64,000 nt of DNA. Origin: Ascaris suum. Taxonomy: Eukaryota; Nematoda; Chromadorea; Rhabditida; Ascarididae. The notes under the pieces were generated by a model that made no database searches, had not been told where the DNA came from, and worked only from the letters and a program-made list of their open reading frames with translations. The DNA lies in contig CM024181.1 in the NCBI GenBank assembly GCA_013433145.1, positions 5,642,001 to 5,706,000 of the forward strand, read 5' to 3'. Both the position numbers and the translations under genes were made by a program. Positions 14,901-28,258 of this stretch are shown one piece after another; the stretch's first letter is position 1; each line of letters opens with the position of its first letter.

Positions 14901-15332
14901 CCTCTTTCATTCCTTTCGGTCGGAAGACGGCATCTTTATTGCCAATATTTAACACGCATCGCTCCAAGTTTTGTTGATTAACCAATCGAACATTCTTGCC
15001 TCTTATTTTCGGAACGGATATCTGCTGTATTGTTTTGGAGGTTGCCTACTGCTTCTTTGCCACTCTTCCATTCTGATCACCTATCGCGCTCAACATGAGA
15101 ATAATTTGTCTGCGGCCCTTTTCCAACAATAGCCGAAGCTTCTCGGAGGTAGATCTTTTCGCCGCATTATTAGATGTTTCGCCAAATGAAAATAATAAAA
15201 CTTAGCATTAAGAATTCAACTTTGCACCTGGACGGTCTAGTAAACATAATGAAGTAAAGCACTAACCTGTAAGGCACAGTAAACCAGAAACGTAGTATAG
15301 AGTGGCGGTGACGGGCTGACCTTTGCGCTCAT
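8920..15332 (-). CDS. tag-131: Neuferricin (cytochrome b5-like, MAPR family), complete, 8 exons
   Basis: Exons, 5' to 3' on the minus strand: 15332-15267, 14419-14324, 13241-13072, 12384-12239, 11774-11578, 10899-10769, 9831-9763, 9070-8920. Phases agree at every junction and give 341 aa. Residues about 11-33 form a hydrophobic signal-anchor. A charged linker follows (about 70-108), then the cytochrome b5-like heme-binding domain (about 110-215) with LALLGRVYNV, HYAPGGGYHFFAG, AFVTGDF and DDVSGLS. The C-terminal Cys-rich part carries FPPCNSEW, VWC, EWTGVPRKL, CACV and NPNLHEYPGC, which match the neuferricin family in order. Family members are membrane or secreted heme proteins implicated in neuronal differentiation. 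The start at 15332 is preferred because its exon ends in CAG/GTTAGT and joins a strong acceptor (ATATTTCAG) at 14419. An ATG at 14443 could instead give 327 aa. Identity is near certain; exon 1 is the least certain part. Confidence 0.92.
11935..11952. repeat. Poly-C tract (18 nt)
   Basis: An uninterrupted run of about 18 C within neuferricin intron 4. It reads as a G tract on the coding strand of the gene, so the pre-mRNA would carry the G run. Confidence 0.9.
14196..14237. repeat. 21-nt tandem duplication
   Basis: Two adjacent copies of a 21-nt unit beginning TATTCGAGATAACGCC, differing at one position, in neuferricin intron 2. Confidence 0.85.
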
Positions 15333-17311
15333 ATCTGCGCCAAGTCAGCACCGCTTTTCTCGCTCGAGCTCTACGTCGTGCTTCTCAAGAGTCGATTAGC
15401 CACCTGAAGATGGCATATGACAGAGAAAACAACAGGAAAATTAAGTAACACTCACAAAAATCGGCGAGGAAAAGAGCTAAAAATATTCGAGAAACCCAAC
15501 AACATTATAAAACCAAAAATATTGACGGCATTTATTACACACCGTAGATCGGAGATTTATTGCTCAAATGGAGAGGTAAAATATAACTAAAGTGGCCCAC
15601 CCAAGGTGTGGCAACTTCAGCCATAATCGTACTTTAGAATATAAGAGCGCACGTTAATCATATCATTTTTATTCTATGTGTTAATATTCATGCTTCAACT
15701 TTCTATGTTTGCTTTTGCAGAGTAAATTATGTACTATCTGAGTATTAAACACTTCAGTTACAACTTTAAACAACGAAAAAGCGTTACTAAATAAGGAAAC
15801 ACTTGAGTCATTTCGCCAATATCATATACAACTTTAGCGGTTCGAACAACTGGATTTCCAATTATGATTGACAAATTTTTATACAAATATAAAAACGAAA
15901 ACAAATAAAACAAAAACCAAATTAGCATAAAAGTGAAAAAAAAACAGTTGGAAAGAGTCCCTAAAGCAGTTGGCACGATATGCGCTTTTTCATTTCGTTT
16001 TTGCAAATTACAAATAAATAAATACGCAAGATGATTTCTTTACGTTATTATCCGATCCTTTGCACAAATATTTTCTAAACGATATGTTCGCCGTTGTAAA
16101 TGAAAAATCGACTCGTCTGAAAAGCATACAAGTTTTTCCCACCTTTAGATGCTTATAATTTCGTTCAACTTCAATTTATCAGCACGAATCTGAGGATAGT
16201 TAGTTTCATTATGATAAAACTACGCCCAATGGATTTCGTATCTCAAGTTGAAAACATCCGACAAGCAGATAGACACATACATATTAAGACGGGATATGAC
16301 ATCGCCATAGTATATTTCTACAGAGCAGTCTAAACAAAATGCATGGAAATGCCTGAATATAGTATTCACAGGAAGCGAACTTTGCCATTGCCGTCAAAAG
16401 AGCAATAAGGCAGTGCAGTCTCCGTTAGAGAATACAAGAACGATGAACGGAGTCGATAAAATAACTAAATAGGTGAATGAGAACAACAAGGTCATCTGAA
16501 CGTCACTATTGGACACATCACAAATTGCACTTCGTCATAGTGGATATTTCTTACTAAGTTTATCAAAATATGCGTGAGAATAACACTTCAAAAAATAACG
16601 ACTAACGGTGAGATGAAGTAAAAATGTTCAAAGGCTAATTGCATAATATAACATAAGTATCATAAGTGCAATGTTGATTATGGTTTTAAACGTGGTCCTA
16701 GCTTTGGCCCATGCCACAACTGCAAATACTCAAAAATTTACATCATTTAGAAAAAAATCTCTTCATGTAAGCAAGCCAGAAATCGTGCTAGGTCAGTCAT
16801 CATAATATGCGTCCACATATTTCATTCCACTAACCCGTTGTCAGTTGCTTCGATTATTAATAAACAGCAAAAAATGTGGAACAAGTCATTCACAGATCAA
16901 ACAACTGGACCGTTGGTTTGAATCTTCCACAAAAAGTCATTCATTTTTGCGACCCCATTGAACAAATATTGCTCTATCAACTGCAAAGCTCATAGAGATT
17001 TTTTTACCACCTATCACTGCAAATAATTTTCTTCAAATTCGATGAATCAACGTACAAGCTGATAGTCGACGATCTATCTATACTGCTTAACTATATATCA
17101 TATTTTACGAATTTCACAACTCTTCACTTCAATTATAATCAATTAAATTGCAAATAATCAAAGGACAAATGCAAATTTACAAAAAACTATCACTAACGAT
17201 TCAAACAAAACACAAACATTCATGGTTAACATATGGCACAGGAAAGCTCCCTTCGATTATCTGAGTGGCCGTAGTACAAGGCAACTAACCTTCAACCACC
17301 CCTTCTACCTT

Positions 17312-17328
17312 CCCCCCCCCCCCCCCCC
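17312..17328. repeat. Poly-C tract (17 nt)
   Basis: An uninterrupted C run inside a pyrimidine-rich stretch (about 17,290-17,350). Confidence 0.9.
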
Positions 17329-19839
17329 ACCATAAGTCCTCTCCTCTTAGCCCTGAAAACATCCTTTAAAAAATACGTCAACTGATACATCTCTCAAGCT
17401 AAAGAAAAGCACGTCCAATAACCGCCCACTATTTTCCATGAAAGAGACATTAATCTACGGCTATGCTTTAATTCGATTTACTCCTATATTTATCACTATT
17501 GCCTTCGAGTAAACATAAGATCGGTAAAATAACTACATTGCTCGAGTTTCCATTTTTAATATCACAGCTATTTTTTATTGAGCGTTACCTGCACAACTTA
17601 TTTTTTAAATTATATATTTTTTACCTGCAAAATAAATTCAAATTACACAAAAATTCAAATACTTTTTTTTCAACCGAATTTCTCAACAAATACGAAAATT
17701 GTGATATTGAAATACTCAACTTTTTCGATTATCGTAGCTGCACAATCGCTATAGGATTAAAAGCGAATAATATTCCCCAACCATTGTTCGCTTGAAATCT
17801 ATCATACTCGTAGTACTGTGCTGGTTACAGTGTAAATCCTTGAGCTTGATTCAAAAAAAATCACTAAGTAAATATTTAAAAAAAAGCGAATATGATGTGG
17901 CATTTATTCCTTCTTGTCCACTTTTTCGACAAAAGATTTAGACGTTGGCTTTATCCATATCTTTCCTGGCAACTGATTAGTCGGATGAATGTTTACCTAT
18001 TCATTTAATCGATGCGGATGTGAACGATGAACTTTGAATCCTGAACGGTTTAATTACAGCAAGAGCTTATTGACTTTCATGGGTAGTTAACATGCGCAAC
18101 ACATGGAACAATTACAAAGGCGCAACAAAAATGCATCGAAACGTTGTTAGGAGTTAGAAAGTAATTTGTAAGGACTTAGATGGCAGAAATGGTCATTACA
18201 TCCTGTGGTCAGATTGTCACTTGACCGTCGCTGAGGTGGTCGCCTACTCGCCATCTGAACATCGTCTTTCTAGTGATAGCTTTGCTTCGCTGGCAGAGAT
18301 AATGTTGATGTCGGGTTAATATGATGTTGTTAGTGACAACCTATGTGGTATGGTGTTTGGATGTCCACTCGACTGCCTCTTTTCCTTCTTTTGCACTATT
18401 ATGGAGAGTTCGTATCCTGCAGTACAATCAGCCATGAGCCATTTATAAAAATATTGAAATTTGGCAAATGATCAACTTTCTTTTAATTATGAATCCATCT
18501 AATAATACTGCTTATCACTTTTTTTTTTGGAAAATGCGTTTATTTCTATGTGTGTCGATTGCACTAATCAAAAAAAAGAGTCGAATTTTGGCCTCAAAAT
18601 CATTTCTGCAATCATCGAAGCAATTTTTTCACTTATTAGTGGAATTGACGAATTATGAGTGTTCGTTGAAAAAAAAAACGCAACCGAATATTTGACAGAA
18701 CGATATAATTTTTCCAAAAATTCCTCACAAAATTATATAACACTCGAGAGAGGCTTTCAAGCCAACTAATTAAATTCGGCGATAAGGTAGCCTATCATCA
18801 GCTGAAAATTGATTGTGGTCGCCAATCGGTTCGTGGCTATGTGACAGACACTCATCTCGTTTACGCTGCATTTGCGTGTTTTCATCGAAATATCTCCATC
18901 GATAAATGGATCATACCAAAAGGTGACTGCGAACAGTTCGAGGAAAAATACGATTCATTGTGCGTCGAACATTTGTCAATCCCTGTGCTCGCACTCATTC
19001 CTCAGTCAATTCACTATCACTGCTGCAAAATTCATGCAACAATATGATTATTTATGTTCTAGTTAAGAATCTCACATAGATACCATATAAAATTGTATTT
19101 TGTGTCATGCTTAATCGAACGTTATCATGACAAGGCCAGCGGGAATAAAATGACAAATAGATATGCAAAACATGCATAAATTTGCATATACGATAGATTA
19201 TGTACATGCTAATTTGAAGCCGCCTATTAAGCAATATTCACGTCAAATTTCATTCTAGTGCATTAATCGAGAACCGAGAAAAACAATTCGAAAGTATAAT
19301 CTTTCTCTATTTCGTAATTTGCATTTATCGCACATATCCGTATTTTTTGATATCTTTTCAAGCGAGGTCTATTTGTCAATTTAAGAAATACCGCATACAA
19401 ACATATAATTATTTTCGAGAAAATCACTTTCCAAGTTTCGTTTTAAAATTTTATACGTTTAACAATGTTCGCCCATCGAAGAAATTTTGCTATGCTTTCT
19501 CATCCAATACGCACCGATGTGTTCGTTCGTCTAATGCGTTCCTTTAGCTCATCTAATCAACACATATAGAATAGTGAGTGTGATTTTAAGTTGCTTTGAA
19601 TGAATTTCATCGGAAATATTTTCAATCATCTCAAAAATTTCTTTATCAGCTGAAATCATCAAGACAAAGTTTTTCAAGCAATAGACGTGTTCGCTATAAG
19701 AAAAGCAATAATAAAATTTAACTTCATTGTCTCTAAGTGCTTTGAGAGGACGAGTAAATGAGGTTGATAACGATTAATTTCATTTAGGAGGATATTTCAA
19801 TGACAGCAACTTCCTTCGCGACCATTTGAGCACCTTCTC

Positions 19840-19896
19840 TCCTCTCCTCTCCCTTTCTCTCTCTCTTTCTTTCTTTCTTTCTCTCTCTCTCTCTTT
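19840..19896. repeat. CT/CTTT microsatellite
   Basis: Imperfect CT and CTTT repeats of about 55 nt, preceded by CTCTCC units. Open frames across it encode Ser/Leu/Phe or Arg/Glu repeats and are artefacts. Confidence 0.9.
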
Positions 19897-20732
19897 AAAA
19901 AGGACTAATATAATCGGACTGTTGGTGAAATGTTTGACAAGAGGATTAGATATTAACGCCAAGTCAACTAAAGCGTACACAGTATTCCATAATGCAGTTA
20001 CACAACAAACATACGAATAAAAGATGTATTTATCGATTTTTTAACGTGTTCTTCGGCGAAATAAACAAAACGTACTAGTGTATCATCATCATATATCGTC
20101 GAATAAAAGCATCTTAACTATTGAAAAATCAATTATAGGAAATTTCAATGGATGTGAGAATCGAAGAACCTCATTCATCTCATGGAGCCTAGGCACTTCA
20201 AACTATTCAGCTATCCTACATGCGCCTGTGTAGCACGAATAAATGAAACATGCGAAATATGTGCCATATAATAAGCACTTCTGTTATAATTGTTCTATAT
20301 TAGAGTCCTATGCAAATAAACGAAAGAGAGAGTTTGATAATGCACATAATGCTAAGCGAATTGCAGAACAGTTCATTTAAAGCATTACTGAATTTCAAAG
20401 GTTGCGATTTTGATTAGGAAAATTTCGGATTCGAGAGTTATAAATAAATGGAAGAAGTCCGAGGTATGGAAGTTCGAGATCAACTTTTCGACAGCACATA
20501 AAGATGTTAGGAGAGGCCTACTGATATTGTAACAATAAATTCTTTCCGATATATATTTTCTCATGCACAACCTCTCTTACTCTTCCTTATCCTCTCAGGT
20601 TCATAAATGCAATGATTAGCTCCAGAAACTAGCTAAGTTATGCAAGGATAGATAGTCTTCGTCATAATGAATCAGGTTGCTTGCATTCGCATCGTCATTC
20701 CCATTCCCATGTTTAATCGATTTCTTTTTTTT

Positions 20733-20857
20733 CCACCTTAGTTCACCTACAGTGCACCTCTAATATTCAGCAGGTAATACCAGCATACCTGTACTGACTT
20801 GGTGGCTTGTTTGTAACAGTTTACTTAACGATTGCGAAAGGATTGCTGCTGGAGGAA
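20733..20857. repeat. Direct repeat, copy 1
   Basis: About 125 nt beginning CCACCTTAGTTCACCTACA and ending GATTGCTGCTGGAG. The segment at 21313-21439 matches it at roughly four of five positions in the same orientation. Confidence 0.8.
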
Positions 20858-21312
20858 GATCGATCTCTTATAGTAGAATGCTTAATTACTTCTTAACTAT
20901 TTTGTTAGGTACACTTTTATTCAGGAAGCTTACATTACACTAACCTTTTTTTTTCAAAATTTGATGGGTCTTCAATTCTATCATTACAGTAATATATGAG
21001 AGTTTACTTTCTTTTGCTCGCCTTGGGTTTTGCATTTATGCCATATCATTCTTGTTCATTACTGCATCCGTATGCCTCCTCACCACTCCTCAGATTCTTC
21101 ACCTCTTCCTACTCCATCCCCCTTTCCTTCCAACCAACTTCACCTTGTTTACTTGCTGATTGATAGGGCACAAGAAGTCTCGTCGAGTGGTGTTTGCATT
21201 GCTCGATGACTCACGATGTGCATACAATTGATCGGCTTTTTAAGCGTTTGTCTTCAACTCTCTCTTTTTGCTTTCCACTTATGTGGCTTAGCTGCCTTAA
21301 CAAACAATTTCG

Positions 21313-21439
21313 TCCACCTAAGTTCACCTACAATGCACCACTAATTACTCAACAGGTAATACCAACATACCTTTGCCGACTTGGTGGCTTGTTCGTAGCA
21401 GTTTGCTTTGCCATTGCGAAATGATTGCTGCTGGAGAAA
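21313..21439. repeat. Direct repeat, copy 2
   Basis: Second copy of the 20733-20857 unit, offset by about 580 nt. Shared landmarks are GTTCACCTACA, CAGGTAATACCA, GACTTGGTGGCTTGTT and ATTGCTGCTGGAG. It probably belongs to an interspersed family, possibly one longer element with an internal duplication. Confidence 0.8.
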
Positions 21440-24400
21440 GAACGGTAGGATGAGGGAAGCGAAGTGAGAAAGGAATTCGTACTTTCGCCTCCAGTGCACT
21501 CCATATGTTTATGAATATGCATTTATGAATATGCAAAATTTATGAAGAGACAATATGCAAATGTTCTATCGACAAGAACTGCATTCTGAGTGAGAAGAAA
21601 TCGTTCATCTATTGGAAAAATATTCTTCTTTGTTGCTTTCAGTTTTATTATACAAGCCTGATAGAGGAAATCGATGTAATCCATAATTATTCAACTACTG
21701 TAATAGTGTTCGCATTCACTGAAGTGTGAGCATTGTAGGCGTTTGTGTATACAATACGTCTAGTGAAAACAATTTGTGTGGCACAAACAATACCTAATCG
21801 ATAGATGGATTTATCTCTACTAAGCGGCTAGCATTCAACGATTACCTTAATAGACTCGTGTGCTTTTCTATTGATTCGACATTTTGGCAGCAAACTTGAT
21901 ACTAGTAAGACTTATTGTTAATTAATTCATTTATAATTGATTCATTTAGTGTTCATATTTTATTCCCTATAAAGATAAATTCTAAGAAATCGACTAAATT
22001 GCATCTAAGTGTATTTGACATGCAGTACATAGTGAGTGGACAATGAATTCACTGGGAAAATTTCATGCTGTGATGTCACTGACTACTGAAGAGAGAAATT
22101 ATCTGGCGGAAATGCTTAGGCTTTATATTGAACTTTATCTTTAGATACTTCTTAAGCCCCTCCCCACCCCTCCTCTGTTCTTCTATACACTGACCGCACG
22201 TTGCCACCCGTTCACTTCAGTCCCCCCCACCCTCTATTAGCCTTTCAACACTTTCCTCATCAATTCTAGTAGCGCTGTTACTATAAAGGAAATTCAAGTG
22301 AAAACAAATTGTGAGTGGTACTTTAGCAGACGCTATGCAACGGAGAAGTAAACGTGCGCTCCATATGTGTAAGGAAGGGCGGATGCGCAATGCGCGATGT
22401 GCATATTTCCCGGATGATTCAAGTGGAAGATGTTTTATGTAGGCGTCACACCAATTTGTTATGTCGACGTTTTTGAACACACTCTAACGCCAACTATTCG
22501 ACGCGAAGTTTATGCACTCTACCACGTTGTACTCGCTGCTATAGAATTCAAATGTTATTCGGGTAAGAGGGGAGGAGGTGGGGGGAGTCTGAGGGACAGC
22601 TAGCTGTCCGTATTCTCATCACGGTGAATGCTTTTTGGTTAGGCATTTTTTCCTCATTTCTATTCGACTTTGTAGAGTGGGGAAGGGGGGGGGGGGAATT
22701 GCTTCCCCTTTCTTTTCTCAAGTGTAGAGCGAAAATAAAACATTGCGACGATTGCACGTAATTTAAAATATAGACAGGCTGAACTTATGTATACGTTTGA
22801 GTTTGCGTATCTATGTGTCAGCATGTCTTCTATGTGTGTATTGGCGTGGGCACACTCCAAGACTAGCGCCTGACCTTATTCAGTGGTTCCTGACCTCAGA
22901 GCTCAGAGTTATCCGCATCCTGGACATCTCGACAATTTCATGAAAGCCGGGTGGCTGAAGCTCTCTGAGAACCTCAAAAAGCTCCGAGGGATTTCCAAGA
23001 AGACTCTGGGCCTGAAGCACTCCGAGCTCCTAGCCTTGGAGCAAGTAAGACTCATGGCACCTCGAAGATTTTCAGAAAGTTCCGAAGTTCGAGAAGTCCG
23101 AAGAACATCTACGAAGTCGCGAACTTTTTTTTTAGGGAGGGGGGAGGAGGGTTGAGGGAGGCTATAGGATACAAAATTGTTTCATCTTTTTCAGCTACCA
23201 AACCCAATCGGACGTTTTATGCTTCGCTTAAATATTACGCCTTGTTTTCTATTTTAGCAATTGTAATTTTTTATTTCAACGGGTTAAATTATTAGATTTT
23301 CCTCTCATTACTCAGGAAATACTTACTTTACGATTCGATAAACACAATTAAAATCTGAGAATATTTGTTCTCAAATTTACGCTAAAAGTCTTTAAAAAAT
23401 CTGCTCAACTTTGTCTCCATTAGCATTTTTTTTAACGCTGAAAAAAAAAAACAATTCCTTCGAATTTTTTTCAATATGTATATATATATATATTTTTTTC
23501 AGCAAATGGTATTATTTTCATCATTATTTTCTCTCCATTTATAAATGTTTCATTGTCAATTTATGCATCAAAATATGATTTTTATTGGAGGCTATACTCT
23601 CATAGCAATATAAATCATTTCATATAGCACAACTTTGTATTGCTCTATACGACATATTTTGTTTTTTATTCTGCACAAGTATTGCAAAATCTTATGCTAA
23701 AGAATTATTCTTCGTGTTGGAAAACTATTTGAAATTTTTTGTTTTCTTAATGAAAATTTCTCTGAAATTCGTTTTCCACTTTTTCTGATGGAAAAATTTT
23801 CTTCATTTCGCTTCTCTTTAATATGCGTAATTGAATTTCTCAAAGCGACATTCTTCTCGAACCTCAACACGATGCATCATCATTGTTATTCAAAGCATTT
23901 CTTTATTTAAAATTATTTGTTATTTACAGAAATCATGCAATATTGTGAAGTTTTTTTTGGTATCTTTGTTGAATGAATGAGAATCAGAGGTAAATCAAGC
24001 CACAACATATATAGCAACAAATAGGAAAGATGACGAAGGTGAAACAATAATTTAGTGTCTGCAAACTTCAGGTGATTTTCAAACGCTCTTCTCTAGTACT
24101 AGAAACCTGCTTTTCTCGTTCTTTTTATTAATATCAATGCACCTTTTGTAATTTCACAATGTCTTCACTAACTTTCTAATAACAGCACAACTTTACGTCT
24201 GAAACTGTAGAATAACAGACATCTCGTCTCGATCATCAAAGCTGAAAGCTGATTAGCCAGAATTATCCTCATGCACTGTGCTCATCATACCCACTAGTTC
24301 CTCCAGAGGGCGGCTTGACTGTTGGGCCTATGTTACTTTCAGAACCTTTTGGAACTTTAGAGACTAATTCACTCAGAAAACGCGACATTACATGGTTTCT

Positions 24401-26068
24401 CGTCTTGAGAAACTATTTTCCACTAGCATTCAAGTTTATGACGTTCTAAGAATTTTCAGAACCCCTTCGATATGTTCACATAGCTCCGAGACTCGGGTAG
24501 GTGCAGGATTTGGAGTGGTTCGAAGTTCCAAGAATCTAAAAGAATCCAGAAAACGCTGACACTTCTTGCGCTTCAACACTTGAGAAGTCTAGCTGGGTCG
24601 ACACAAACCTAAGTGATCCCCGAGAATTTCCGGAAAGAGCCCGAATTGAGGGGCGAAATTCCTTCGTGATCAATTCCTAGCGGACCTTAAAATTTCAGCA
24701 ACAGTAGATGCGATCTCAGAATTAGAGAATAAATGCGATAGATGCGATGTTTAGGTTCTATATGCTTTGAGAGGTGTGCATTTGCAGAGGTCATTAATAC
24801 TGAAGCTCGGTATATTCGCATAAATGTATAAAGGTTTATACGTACATCCGTTTATCTGTCACATAATATTTAACTGCGAAATTATAGAGTCGTAAACTTT
24901 GATAGGAATAATCTCACCGGCTATACCGACTCTGAATTTGATGCATTAACTCCGAGATGAGTTGTGGGCACATAAATGTTCCTAAAAACGCGCATCTTGT
25001 AATCGGTCGAGTGAAATTAAGTGGAGCAGTATCTCAAAGAAAACTAAAGAATTCAATGAATCACCACTCAATAATGTGTTCTGCGCAGTAATGCATTCAA
25101 CTATTGAATGAGCCGACCACATTACAAATATACAAAAAATGTTCATTTTTATGCGTTTTGCAAGAGTTTTATACAATTCAGAAAAGATCTTTATCGAAGA
25201 AAAGCTTTGATCAAGTTGACAACGTCGAAGAATACAGCCGAGATGAAATCGGATACATCAAAAATAGGATGTATTCATCTAGGATGGATCTGTATGTGTA
25301 TGTTTGCTGTCAATGATACTCTTTTACGCGTACTCACTCACTCACTGGCGTCGATTCTGTTTATATTGGCGCCATACACCTGCAATTCGATATCATTTCA
25401 TACCGCAATATTTCATACCGGCGGGGAGGCGGTGGAGTGGAAGGAGGGGAAAGGGGGAGGGAGAAGAATATATATGAGGGAGAAGGAGGAGCGTGCAAAA
25501 ATACCACTTCTGTATGATGTATACAAGTTGTTCCACTTCTATACAGTCACCTCAGATTTTGCTGATTGATATTTTGTTTTTCTCAACTGACTATTCTGCG
25601 GTTTCATGTCGAAAGATGGGAAAGCTTTCAAATATTCCTTGAAACGGCTATGACGGGTATATGGAAATTAGATGCTTTATTGTCATCCATAGTTGAAATG
25701 ATCCTAGTAAAGTGAAGTCTATGAGCATTAAATGTTTATCGGCACATTGATGTACCGACTATTATTCATCTGAATATAAGCGATGCAGTGGAAATATTAG
25801 TATTTCTAGAATTCTGCATGCTTGAACCCACGATATTTTCCAACTTAATGGACTGGATGGATTTACCGTTGAAATGTGAGCCTTTACCTTCTTAAATGCC
25901 TTCATCTTTCATTTGGAGCTAAGTTATTGTATTGCTCTTTATATGAGTTGTATGCTTTACCAGAATAACGTGAACTACATATGAGTTAACATCCCGTCAC
26001 TCAGTGATGAAGAATGCCTTATTTCTCACCATGAAGCGATGGCAAACTGAGCCTGATCTCTGCATCAC

Positions 26069-26120
26069 TTATTTATTTATTTATTTATTTATTTATTTGT
26101 TTATTTGTCTATTTGTTTAT
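26069..26120. repeat. (TTTA)n microsatellite
   Basis: ATTT/TTTA tetranucleotide repeats followed by degenerate TTTG units. Confidence 0.9.
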
Positions 26121-27970
26121 TCAATCGATCGATTCAAGACAAGAGGCAATGACTTCCCTATATGTCAAATCATAAAATTCATTCAATTCCCTGCTTGAAA
26201 TATTTTAAAATCGCAGGTATTATATAGTATTTGCCTAAAAAGCGCAATTCATGTTTTATAACTTCATAATTATTTAGGAAAGAACATTTTTTCCAACCTT
26301 TTTTTCTAGCGATGAACTTAGCTTAAGAAGATGTCTGCATCAATCTATCATCCTAATCAATTTGAACGATGTGAATGCTTTCTTTGTGATCAACGCACAT
26401 CATAAATATGCAATAGATTGATGCTCGTTTCGGCACACAAAAAAAAAACCCCCCAAAGATGAATTGTATAATCGACGCTTAGCGTATTCCTCATCGTTAC
26501 CAATTCAGTTAACGATAGTGGTATCCGATCGCAAGTTTTCTTTCAGGCATTTGCATCATTCAACTTGTTTGATTTTTCGAATATTTAAGCAATTTCAACG
26601 TGATTCAATTTAAAATCGACCGCTGTATGTAACATTTCTCTCTAGTATATATTGTCTGAAATGTTGGAATGACGTCATTCCGCAGACATATATTTTGTCT
26701 GAATGCTGAAATGTCGGCATTGTGTAATACAATCCTAAAGGTAGAATTTTCAAAAATTACACAAATAAGTGTTCTAATAAACACATAATGGATGATTTCA
26801 ATTGCAATAGATGAGATGTGGCTCATTCGGCGCATTGATTGCATGATCGTGAAAATTGAATCATTCATATGATTTCCAGTTAAAATTAGTGATTGCAATT
26901 TAATTATTAACTTATTTTTATATGTGTACAATTTATTCAATAAAAGGAAGTTTATTTATTTATTAACAGTTAATAACTGTTAATAGTACACGATAAAATT
27001 TACTCTCATTTGATTGTATATAGTAATTGTCAATCTACAATGTTCCAATGAGATTTCACTCGTAATGTAATTTTTGACGAGTAACATTAAACAAACTGTA
27101 ACCGCTTCTTTATGGCTCGAAGGACTCATTGTATTTCTTGTCTTTTGTTTGTCAAAGTTATTACTGATGCAGTCATCAATGATAGAAACATACGAATACA
27201 CTGTAAACAATGCGGTACAGATTTACGCAGAATCCATCAGAAAGTTATCTTAAACGTTTTCCAACTATTTTTCTCCTTCCCAAACATCTTTCTCTTATTC
27301 ATCGATAAGACATTTTTGTGTACTCGACTTCTGTAAGCACGAAACCAGTTTGTTTCGTTCGAGTTAATCAACAGTGGCACCGCTTAGCACTGCTTTTATT
27401 TGAAGCTCGAAAAATTTCGACATTATTCTTTCATCTGAAAGTGACTTTCTCGCTATTTCAACAAGCTTTTCTTTATTTAATAATATTTCAAATTTCTGAA
27501 TAAAATGTAGAGAAACTTGGATAGTGCAATTACCCCATTCACTATAATTGTGGAGTTTTCAATATTTTGATGGGAAAAATTGGAACCGGAATGCTGTGTG
27601 CATCTTGTTGGCAGATCGATGTGTCTAACTTAAGACTGCTTCTGATATCAACTATTTCATGCCCATCGGAGGCTATTTTAGGCAACTTTCTATCCAATCT
27701 TTCAAGGGCAAGCTGCAAAATTCGCCCGATTTGGTCAACTGGTGCTGATTGCTGCTACGTTGAGGTTTAGTTTAGGCGCAAATATCGTACAAATCCTTTG
27801 GGGCAAATATCCGCCACCCGCACTGATTGAATCAACTGCTAGACGGGGAATAAGGGGAGGGGGGGGGTCTTAACGGGTCATATTTTGCAACTTGCAATTT
27901 TATCATAACATCCTAATTGGAAGTATAGTAGACATAAAATCCTTCGATTTCTTAATCTCTCATTTCTCGC

Positions 27971-28258
27971 TCAGAGCATTTGACCTTGCTGAGTGCACGA
28001 TGAATATGAGACTATCTTAAGAACAGTTTTGTGGGCTTTACCGTTTCTCGAATGTACTTTAACGACTGCACTCGTATCGGCGGTAATTGCATTCATATCA
28101 GCGGTACCTTTCACCGATGAACGGTCTATAGTTGGTGTGTTTACATAGGATAGTTTCGAGAGCAATTTTGCTAACTGTCGGTAAACTTCGTTGTCAAACA
28201 TCCACCGCAGACATTCTTTCGTCATAGATTCGAGCACATCGAAAATATTGCGGTTCAT
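27971..28258 (-). CDS. Small hypothetical open frame (95 aa), unassigned
   Basis: An ATG-initiated 95-codon frame on the minus strand that is less AT-biased than its surroundings. The product begins with an amphipathic, probably helical stretch (about residues 3-38) and continues into a Thr/Ser/Lys-rich segment. There is no signal peptide, no membrane segment and no family I recognise. No neighbouring exon with matching phase was found. It may be a chance frame or part of an old repeat near the LINE fragment. Confidence 0.2.
   Translation of the reverse strand: MNRNIFDVLESMTKECLRWMFDNEVYRQLAKLLSKLSYVNTPTIDRSSVKGTADMNAITADTSAVVKVHSRNGKAHKTVLKIVSYSSCTQQGQML

Larger units (their letters stand above)
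15333..20732. other. Gene-poor region upstream of neuferricin
   Basis: No exon chain was recognised. The DNA just upstream of the neuferricin start (about 15,300-15,420) is GC-richer than its surroundings and probably contains its promoter or 5' UTR. Two open stretches look slightly coding on the plus strand, 18,159-18,320 and 18,721-19,047 (109 codons without a clear start), but neither has a recognisable family or a supported neighbour exon. The remainder is AT-rich and featureless apart from homopolymer and CT tracts. Confidence 0.45.

Noticed and set aside
18841..19047. Possible Nudix hydrolase (WIIPKG motif)
   Set aside because: The Nudix box pattern G-x5-E-x7-REUxEE is not present after the motif.
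25108..25569. 153-codon plus-strand frame
   Set aside because: It runs through purine-rich tracts, has no family resemblance and no splice support, and is likely chance.
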